Shown here in pieces: positions 57,757 through 64,000 of a stretch of DNA of 64,000 nucleotides (position 1 is its first letter; each line of letters opens with the position of its first letter). Source of the DNA: Bacteroidia bacterium (GTDB taxonomy: Bacteria; Bacteroidota; Bacteroidia; AKYH767-A; OLB10); the NCBI GenBank assembly GCA_016788165.1, contig JAEUTH010000029.1, positions 1 through 64,000 of the forward strand, given 5' to 3'. Both the position numbers and the translations under genes were made by a program. Below the pieces are notes generated by a model. It was not told where the DNA came from. It ran no database searches and saw only the letters and a program-made list of their open reading frames with translations.

Positions 57757-58680
57757 ATGGATACAGAAATTGTTGAACCCCAAACACCGGCCACATCCAA
57801 GCGCACTGTTTTTATAGTAATAATTCTCATCCTGTTTGCTACCAATTTATTGCTTATTTGGCAATACTTTCAAAAGAAAGAAAGCTTAGATCAGGTTAGC
57901 AAATCGTTGCAGGTTACTTTAATGGATAAAGATCAGTTAACCGCTGAGTTACAAAAAGCCAAACAAGAGTATGAACTAATAAATAAAGCTAATGGCGATT
58001 TGCAAAGTCAATTGCTTGTAAAAGACGATGAGATTAAATTAAAAATTGCACAAATACAAAGACTCATTGCTTCGGGCGATGCTGCATCATTAAAAAAAGC
58101 GAAGCTTGAAATTACAGAGCTCAAAGAATTAAACCTTAGGTTTAGTATGGAAATTGATTCGCTTAAAAATGCAAATACACAGCTATTCTCTCAAAATCAA
58201 AACTTAAACACCCACCTTACCGAAGCCCAATCACAGGTAGCTAATCTAACGCAGCAAAATCTGACTTTAAGTAATAAAGTAGCCATAGGCAGCATATTAA
58301 AAGCTGTTGATTTAACCACATCTGCAGTACGCACCAAAGGCAATGGCAAAGAGGTAGAAGTGAGCCGATCGTCATCGGCCGAACAAATAAAAGTTGTGTT
58401 TACCATACTCGAAAATTTGGTAGCCGAAAAAGGCGCTAAAGAAATTTATATTCGAATTATGAGTCCAACAGGTTCTGTACTTACCTCCACCCAGGAAACA
58501 ATTTTGGTAAACGGCCAGCCATCATTGTTCAGTTTACACGAATCGGTTCAATACAACAATAAAGATACAGAAGTAACCGCGTATTACCCCAAAAGTATTG
58601 CCTTTGTAAAAGGCAAATATCAGGTTGAAGTTTATCATAACAACCTGCAAATTGGTGCCAGTTCATTTGCACTCAAGTAA
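57757..58680 (+). CDS. Membrane-anchored coiled-coil protein of unknown function
   Basis: 307 residues from the chosen ATG (MDTEIVEPQTPATSKRTVF); an in-frame start at 57733 adds 8 residues. One membrane segment (VFIVIILILFATNLLLIWQYF, about 18-38) is followed by a long coiled coil (about 45-175: KDQLTAELQKAKQEYELIN; KKAKLEITELKELNLRFSMEIDSLKNAN; NQNLNTHLTEAQSQVANLT). The last 120 residues form a beta-rich domain (VEVSRSSSAEQIKVVFTILENL, then EIYIRIMSPTGSVL and KYQVEVYHNNLQIG). No known family is recognised; the layout (anchor, coil, globular end) resembles small scaffold proteins. Confidence 0.75.
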   Translation: MDTEIVEPQTPATSKRTVFIVIILILFATNLLLIWQYFQKKESLDQVSKSLQVTLMDKDQLTAELQKAKQEYELINKANGDLQSQLLVKDDEIKLKIAQIQRLIASGDAASLKKAKLEITELKELNLRFSMEIDSLKNANTQLFSQNQNLNTHLTEAQSQVANLTQQNLTLSNKVAIGSILKAVDLTTSAVRTKGNGKEVEVSRSSSAEQIKVVFTILENLVAEKGAKEIYIRIMSPTGSVLTSTQETILVNGQPSLFSLHESVQYNNKDTEVTAYYPKSIAFVKGKYQVEVYHNNLQIGASSFALK

Positions 58681-58699
58681 AAAACATACCCTTGTTTTG

Positions 58700-58733
58700 A
58701 AAAGCCACAGCCTTAAAAAGCTATGGCTTTTTT
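58700..58733 (+). terminator. Terminator after the coiled-coil gene
   Basis: Stem AAAAGCCA/TGGCTTTT plus AGC/GCT with one C-A mismatch, 8-base loop, then TTTTTT. It begins 20 bases after the stop. Confidence 0.75.
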
Positions 58734-58856
58734 AATGCGTACTACAAAACAATGTTGCATTCGTACTACAACAACCTGTAAAAGCAGCACGGTTTATTTA
58801 TATTAATTATTTACTTTGAAACGCAGGTTATTCAACTACTATTAAATTCAAACGAG

Positions 58857-61022
58857 ATGAAAAATATTTTATTGATATTGGCTTTGTTACATCAAACCGT
58901 ATTCGCACAAAACAACTGCGATGTTGCCATACGCAAATTGCTGCGTCAGCCTGAAACAACAAACAGTACCAAACCCATTCCCATATTAGTACAGGGCAAT
59001 CCTGATAAAATAAAAACACTTACCGAAGCTGCCAATGGTTTGTTCAAATATGCAGCCGGCAATATTTCATCAATAAATTTGCCGGCAAATGCCATTGCAA
59101 ACTTTGCCGGTAACCCGGCTGTTATACGTATGGAAAGCCGCAGTCCCCGCATGCAATTGCTTAACGATACTATGCGCGTTAATAATAACATCAACGCTAT
59201 ACAACAAGGGTTACCACCACTTGCACAACCTTTTGATGGCAGTGGTATTTTATGCGGCTTTATTGATGCCGGTATTGATTTTAATCATCCCGATTTTAAA
59301 GACAGCAATGGCAATACACGTGTGGCCTGGCTATGGGATCATAAAAAGCCTGTAGGCGCCAATACACCGGCCGCATTTGGCTACGGGCAAGAGTGGGATA
59401 GTACAGCCATTAACGCAGGCCAATGCACTCAAAATACCGCTTTGGCTTATGGCCATGGTTCGTTTTCGGCAGGCATAACCGCTGGCAATGGCTTGGCAAC
59501 AGGTTTTAACCAAGGCTGTGCACCTAAAGCTGATTTATTAGTGGTTAATTACGATTTTGATGCAAGCCCTGGTATTCCCAATGCCATTGCCGATGGTATA
59601 AATTACATGTTTACCAAGGCCGATGCCTTAGGCAAACCGTGTGTTATAAACCTAAGCCTGGGCGATTTATATGGAAGTTTTGACGGAAAAGATTTAGAGG
59701 CTCAAGCCATTGATAATATGTTGCATGCAAAACCAGGCCGCTTAATTGTTGCTGCTGCAGGTAACTGGGGTGGTCAAAAAGCACATTTAAGTTACCAGGT
59801 AAATGCCGATACCAATTGGACCTGGTTTAAGTACGACCCCGCTTTTGGTCAACTGTATATTGAATTGTATGGCGACTCGGCCGATATGGTTAACCTTAAT
59901 TTTGCATTAGGTGCCGATGCAAACACAACGGCTGCATCGTTTTTAGGCAGTACGGCATTTACTAAGGTTACACAAATACCATTGAGCGGCACTTACAAAA
60001 CTATTGCCGGTTTGCCGGGCGATACCGTTTTTTATGATGTAGATAAGTTTAACGGTGTTTATGCGCTATATATAAATATCATCACCCAAAACCCCACATA
60101 TTTTTGGCGATTAATGACTACAGGCAGTGGCACATTTGGCTTGCGCAACTATTTATTTACAGCCGGCTTGCCATCAGGCATGGTATCCGATAATTTGCCA
60201 TCGGCATCAATAGTACCTAACATTATTCATTACCGTTTACCTGATTCGCTTGCATCGCTAAGCAATAGCTTTAATTGTTTAGATGATGTGGTTTCAGTAG
60301 GTAATTATGTAAACATGAACAGCAATTACGACTGCCAAAATGTGTTACGCTTTAATCCGGTAAGCCCTGTTGGCGATTTAGCTCCCAATTCAAGTGTAGG
60401 CCCTACACGCGATGGCCGCCAAAAGCCCGACATTAGTGCCACAGGTAATTATACCATGGCACCCTTACCCATGGTTTTTGTAAATGATGTTGCCTGGCAA
60501 CAATTACCAAAAATGAATGCCGGCTGCTATCATTATGTAGCCGGTGGTACTTCGGCAGCAGCACCCGTAGTAGCAGGCATTGGCGCACTTTATTTGCAAA
60601 AAAACCCCACAGCCACAGCAGCTCAGTTTAGGCAACATATTATTTGTGCCGCCAAGCAAGATAGTATTACAGGCACTGCGCTACCCAATTACCGATGGGG
60701 CTATGGTAAAGCCGATGGCTTTAAAACGCTTATCAACTGCGTAAACGGCATTAACGAAGTTGATATACCGCATACCGTTTACCCCAATCCATTTTCGCAT
60801 GCAACTACGCTTACTTTGCATGGTGCATTAAACACACAAACAATTACAGTGCAAATAGCTGATGTAATGGGCAAAGTAGTTGCACTAATTAAACAACAAG
60901 CTTTAGGAGGCGATGTAAATACCATTACCATTAAACGAAATGGATTATCAGCAGGAATATATTTTTATAAAGCCATGCAATCAAATAAGATTTTGGCACA
61001 TGGTAAGCTGGTTTTACAATAA
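58857..61022 (+). CDS. Subtilisin-like serine peptidase (S8) with T9SS tail
   Basis: 721 residues, signal peptide MKNILLILALLHQTVFAQ. The catalytic triad is Asp137 (GFIDAGIDFNHPDF), His200 (AYGHGSFSAGITAG) and Ser566 (GGTSAAAPVVAGIGAL); the oxyanion Asn sits in VAAAGNWGG. Between His and Ser are about 365 residues, some 150 more than in subtilisin, including a beta-rich insert (about 305-445). The tail is a type A sorting domain (HTVYPNPFSHATTLTL, AGIYFYKAMQSNK). Expected to be exported by T9SS and to degrade proteins outside the cell. It has its own terminator, shared with the convergent gene. Confidence 0.9.
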   Translation: MKNILLILALLHQTVFAQNNCDVAIRKLLRQPETTNSTKPIPILVQGNPDKIKTLTEAANGLFKYAAGNISSINLPANAIANFAGNPAVIRMESRSPRMQLLNDTMRVNNNINAIQQGLPPLAQPFDGSGILCGFIDAGIDFNHPDFKDSNGNTRVAWLWDHKKPVGANTPAAFGYGQEWDSTAINAGQCTQNTALAYGHGSFSAGITAGNGLATGFNQGCAPKADLLVVNYDFDASPGIPNAIADGINYMFTKADALGKPCVINLSLGDLYGSFDGKDLEAQAIDNMLHAKPGRLIVAAAGNWGGQKAHLSYQVNADTNWTWFKYDPAFGQLYIELYGDSADMVNLNFALGADANTTAASFLGSTAFTKVTQIPLSGTYKTIAGLPGDTVFYDVDKFNGVYALYINIITQNPTYFWRLMTTGSGTFGLRNYLFTAGLPSGMVSDNLPSASIVPNIIHYRLPDSLASLSNSFNCLDDVVSVGNYVNMNSNYDCQNVLRFNPVSPVGDLAPNSSVGPTRDGRQKPDISATGNYTMAPLPMVFVNDVAWQQLPKMNAGCYHYVAGGTSAAAPVVAGIGALYLQKNPTATAAQFRQHIICAAKQDSITGTALPNYRWGYGKADGFKTLINCVNGINEVDIPHTVYPNPFSHATTLTLHGALNTQTITVQIADVMGKVVALIKQQALGGDVNTITIKRNGLSAGIYFYKAMQSNKILAHGKLVLQ

Positions 61023-61040
61023 GCCATAACCATAACACAC

Positions 61041-61075
61041 AAAAAGCGGCCTGAAGGTTTTATAGGCCGCTTTTT
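61041..61075. terminator. Bidirectional terminator between convergent genes
   Basis: 12-bp perfect stem (AAAAAGCGGCCT with AGGCCGCTTTTT), 11-base loop. It has a T-run on both strands, and lies 19 bases after the subtilase stop, so it can serve both the subtilase and the gene ending at 61161. Confidence 0.85.
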
Positions 61076-61117
61076 CAATATTCCTGTTTTCGCTCTTACT
61101 TCCGACTTACACAACCT

Positions 61118-61166
61118 CTCCCATTTCACCGCTCACATCTTACATCTCACATTTCACCGCTCACTC
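61118..61166 (-). repeat. Heptanucleotide repeat at the stop of a T9SS gene, 7 units
   Basis: Seven 7-base units in plus-strand register (CTCACAT, CTTACAT, TTCACCG types), running over the stop codon into the non-coding side. Looser copies may extend to about 61093. Confidence 0.65.
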
Positions 61167-62654
61167 CTTCACAAACCTGCCTGTATATATTGTATCGCCT
61201 TGTTGCAAATGCAATACGTATAAGCCCGGTGTGAGTGTGCTAATATCAAAGGTTGATGAGTTGGTATTTTGTATTAGATGCGCTTTACCTAAAACATCAT
61301 ATATAGTAACTGTAAACGGTTTGTTTGTTAATTGTAAATTATCAATTGTTAATTGATTGCTTGCCGGGTTGGGGTAAACCAACAATTTATTTTTGGGTAG
61401 AGGCTCTGCAATGGCTGTTAAGGTATCACATGCACTGCCCGGCAGGGAGCCTAATTCATACAAGGGTATGTATGGTAAATCACTATTCATGCCATTAGGT
61501 ATGTTAATACTACCTGCCGCAGGGTTGCAGGCCTTGCCTGCACTATCTGGATTATTAATTACACTCATAAGAATTGAAGCCGAACCGCTTACGGAATAAA
61601 TTTTACCATCGGGTGCTGCCTGCATGTGGGCGTATGCATGGCGATTAATGCCAAAGTTTATAGAGTCAATGGTGTCCACTACTACAGCGCTTGCCTGAAT
61701 ATTGGCAGCGGTTAAATCGTATTGTAACAGTTTATCATAAATGGCTGCGTATAAATAGCGGCCGCCCGGTGCCACCTCGCAAAAGCCCGAAAATATGGCC
61801 CCCGGCATATAATGTGTAATGGTAACGGTTTGCGGATTGGCGTATAAGCCAGTGCAACGGTCGAAATCGTAAATATCAATAAACCGTACATTGGGGTAAT
61901 TGTAAAAAACCCTAAAGCAGGCCATTTTATTTGTTAAAGCACTGTAGCGCATACTGTTAAAACCACCACAGGCCACAGGGCCTATGGTTTGCGTAAAAGG
62001 CCCGGCTATGCCTGTAGGGCTAATTAAAAAACGGTAAAACACAGGTTGTGTAACATCCCTTACTACTACCCACCAATCGCGCCCATTGCCATGCTTTACA
62101 GTAAAAATACCATGGCCCAAAAGGGTATTTTGAATAACGTTGTTTTTAGCAATAACAGCACCATGGCCATTATTTAAGGTTTTATCAATTACACTGTAAT
62201 ATAGTTTGTCAGGGCCGCCATCAAAGGTGCCATTAGCGCATGGAAAATAAAGCGAATCTAAAGAGTAATGAAATATATAAATTTTATTGCTATCGCCCGG
62301 GTAGGGTATAAAAACCGCAGCCTGATAAAAACGCAAACCATGGTTTAAGTCTGGCCATAACGGACTGGGGCTTAACGAATCGCCATTTTGTATTTTTACA
62401 TGATTGCTGTTGTAAATGGCAACGCCATTTGAATAATACAGCAAGCTGCTATCCGTATTGCCTATGGCTGCACTGGTCTCTGTAAAATGTGCAGTTGCAC
62501 CCGTAAGCGGTTGTATGTTAAGGGTGCCTGTGGTAAAATCAAACATATTGTGGCCGGCAGGCCCAATGCCTACTACCCATTGCACAGGTGTGTGTTGTGC
62601 ATGTAACGTTACATAACCCAAGCATAGCAATAATAATAAATAGTACTTTTTCAT
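61161..62654 (-). CDS. T9SS type A cargo protein, beta-propeller
   Basis: 497 residues, signal peptide MKKYYLLLLLCLGYVTLHAQ. Residues about 25-400 are blade-like beta repeats (AAIGNTDSSLLYYSNGVAIYNSNHVKIQNGDSLSPSP; LYYSVIDKTLNNGHGAVIAKN; GIFTVKHGNGRDWWVVVRD; FCEVAPGGRYLYAAIYDKLLQYDL; MQAAPDGKIYSVSGSASILM), a type of surface propeller frequent in Bacteroidota without known activity. The last 70 residues are the sorting domain (LLVYPNPASNQLTIDNLQLT, YDVLGK, TPGLYVLHLQQGD, end GRFVKE), nearly identical to the partial gene at 1-210. It precedes the convergent terminator and follows the gene at 62671 by 16 bases. Confidence 0.8.
   Translation of the reverse strand: MKKYYLLLLLCLGYVTLHAQHTPVQWVVGIGPAGHNMFDFTTGTLNIQPLTGATAHFTETSAAIGNTDSSLLYYSNGVAIYNSNHVKIQNGDSLSPSPLWPDLNHGLRFYQAAVFIPYPGDSNKIYIFHYSLDSLYFPCANGTFDGGPDKLYYSVIDKTLNNGHGAVIAKNNVIQNTLLGHGIFTVKHGNGRDWWVVVRDVTQPVFYRFLISPTGIAGPFTQTIGPVACGGFNSMRYSALTNKMACFRVFYNYPNVRFIDIYDFDRCTGLYANPQTVTITHYMPGAIFSGFCEVAPGGRYLYAAIYDKLLQYDLTAANIQASAVVVDTIDSINFGINRHAYAHMQAAPDGKIYSVSGSASILMSVINNPDSAGKACNPAAGSINIPNGMNSDLPYIPLYELGSLPGSACDTLTAIAEPLPKNKLLVYPNPASNQLTIDNLQLTNKPFTVTIYDVLGKAHLIQNTNSSTFDISTLTPGLYVLHLQQGDTIYTGRFVKE
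61321..61355 (-). repeat. Coding heptanucleotide repeat, 5 units
   Basis: Inverted copy of the repeat at 16-50, in the sorting domain; on the minus strand it differs from it by one base (CAAACAA for CAAATAA). Confidence 0.7.
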
Positions 62655-62670
62655 CGGAGCGGCTATTAAA

Positions 62671-64000
62671 TTATTTAACTACTTCAATTTTCTGATGCAA
62701 AATAACACCATCGCTTAACGAAACCAGTTTTATCTGATATATACCTTGTGGTAAATCGGCTACAGGTATTGTAAGTACAGTATGTTTGTTACCTGTAATG
62801 TATTTCAATTTATTGCCCAACATATCATATAAAGCAAGGGCATATTGCATTATAGTTGGCGGCAAATACAATGTTATAAAGTCAGTAGCGGGGTTGGGGT
62901 AACAAAATAGGGTTGCTGATGTTTTTTCTGTAACCGGCTCTTTATCACTCATGCTCCATCGGCTGCCGGTATTGCAGGGTGTATTATCAAAAGCTGCATT
63001 GGAGTTAATAAGTAAAAACAAGCTACGCGCAGCCAATACAGCAGGGCCACCATAGGTTATACATTGCTGTGCTATGCTTAATATGGTAATGCTATCGGCA
63101 ATGGTATAAGCATTATTACCCTTGGCTGCATATTGGGCATAAAGTGCATTTATGGTTTTTTGATTGGCTGTATAAAGGCCATTGGTAACAATACCTTGAT
63201 TTAAGGCTGCGGCTGCATGGGCCTGGGTTACATGGTAAACTTTAGCTGTATTACTAATACTATCATTCATAACACCAATGGCAATAATTTGCGCCTGAAT
63301 GGTTGCATTAGCCCCTACTAAAATAGCACTGTCGGTTGCAGTTAAATTGTTACCGGCAAGCAACCCTAAGTTGGTTTGGTATTGTAAACTCAGGTTCAGT
63401 AAAACAGAGTCGTTAAAAGCACGGCTATGGGTTAATGCAGCAAGCGTGCTCACATTTATTTTATATATGAAATTTACACTTTCTAACTTACCTAAATCGG
63501 TTAAGGCAACACTGTCAAAATACTGCTGCACAGGCTGGCTGGCAAGCAGGGCGGGGTTTTGGTCAATATACTGATAGGTATTGCGGTTAAGTACATAATG
63601 GCCTAAGGTTCCATTTTCATTTTCAGTACTGCTATCGGCTTGGGCAACTGCTTGCTCGGCCAACGCTATTTCATCGGCAGGCGGTGTTGGACTTATTAAA
63701 ATACATTGAGCCGGAGTGCCACTCTGGAAATTTATCAAGTTTGTTGATTTCAGTACCGGATTGTACACATTAGCAGGGGCAGTAAGGGTATGCACTGTAA
63801 ATTCAGATTGTGGTGGATTGGCACCATTATACACCCCTGCCGCACCGTGTGGGCTTGCAAATAAGCTGTTATTTAAACTCCAAATATTGCCACGGTGTGT
63901 TTGTATGCCTATGGCACCTGAAGGGAAATTAATGTATAAGCCATAATTATTGGCTTCTATTTCATTGCCCATAAAGTTTTGGGGGCTACTGCAGTCTTCG
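62671..64000 (-). CDS. T9SS cargo protein, 5' end outside the window
   Basis: At least 442 residues. The frame stays open to the window edge, beyond the first Met at 63972, with residues CSSPQNF before it, so the true start is outside. The visible part (NYGLYINFPSGAIGIQTHRGNIW) looks like a parallel beta-helix of NosD type in its first 50 residues. The middle is helical and Ala/Gln-rich (LAEQAVAQADSSTENENGTLG; IQAQIIAIGVMNDS). The tail is a type A sorting domain (LFCYPNPATDFITLYL, YDMLGNKLKY, QGIYQIKLVSL, end KIEVVK). Function unknown. It is directly followed by the propeller gene on the same strand. Confidence 0.75.
   Translation of the reverse strand, partial: EDCSSPQNFMGNEIEANNYGLYINFPSGAIGIQTHRGNIWSLNNSLFASPHGAAGVYNGANPPQSEFTVHTLTAPANVYNPVLKSTNLINFQSGTPAQCILISPTPPADEIALAEQAVAQADSSTENENGTLGHYVLNRNTYQYIDQNPALLASQPVQQYFDSVALTDLGKLESVNFIYKINVSTLAALTHSRAFNDSVLLNLSLQYQTNLGLLAGNNLTATDSAILVGANATIQAQIIAIGVMNDSISNTAKVYHVTQAHAAAALNQGIVTNGLYTANQKTINALYAQYAAKGNNAYTIADSITILSIAQQCITYGGPAVLAARSLFLLINSNAAFDNTPCNTGSRWSMSDKEPVTEKTSATLFCYPNPATDFITLYLPPTIMQYALALYDMLGNKLKYITGNKHTVLTIPVADLPQGIYQIKLVSLSDGVILHQKIEVVK

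Overview
The window is a low-GC stretch of a Bacteroidota chromosome. The signs are many secreted proteins ending in type IX secretion (T9SS) sorting domains, a PorZ-type T9SS component, SprB-type adhesin repeats, the DUF6089 and DUF4199 families, and promoters fitting the Bacteroidota pattern TTG/TTTG - 19 bases - TAnnTTTG. A gliding or surface-associated, polymer-degrading member of the Chitinophagales/Sphingobacteriales type is likely, but the genus cannot be read from the sequence.

Layout. 1-245: 3' end of a T9SS cargo gene plus heptanucleotide repeats. 438-5470 (minus): two DUF6089 barrel proteins, NAD kinase, a BamA/TamA-like outer-membrane protein and a CBS protein. 5642-11942: housekeeping genes pdxJ, serA, polA and an M24 aminopeptidase. 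11981-19687: a lamin-tail secreted protein, asd, porZ and a GT4 glycosyltransferase. 19837-21593: an FkbM methyltransferase and an SDR-type threonine dehydrogenase. 21603-37840 (minus): a surface-protein island led by a 4083-residue protein in which I count 41 SprB repeats and 9 Ig-like modules. 38107-42081 (minus): the conserved block rplM-rpsI-rpsB-tsf-pyrH-frr with a strong terminator inside it. 42231-49651: TPR protein, fbp, M28 peptidase, aspS, two small membrane proteins and a Nudix hydrolase. 49758-64000: secreted hydrolases and cargo proteins, including a T9SS protein paired with a GH13 alpha-amylase, a sulfatase gene broken by two in-frame TAA codons, a coiled-coil membrane protein, a subtilase and two more T9SS cargo proteins.

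How it fits together. PorZ is part of the surface machinery that processes T9SS cargo, and at least nine other genes here encode proteins with T9SS-like C-terminal domains (adhesin, amylase, subtilase, propeller proteins). The accessory regions are therefore largely an exported surface and degradation repertoire placed between housekeeping operons. No tRNA, rRNA, CRISPR array, transposase or phage gene was seen.

Most worth a second look: the two-stop sulfatase; the giant adhesin and its uncharacterised 180-residue pre-sorting domain; the near-identical inverted T9SS tails at both ends of the window with period-7 repeats inside and beside them; the tsf/pyrH terminator; and the oversized insertion in the amylase.
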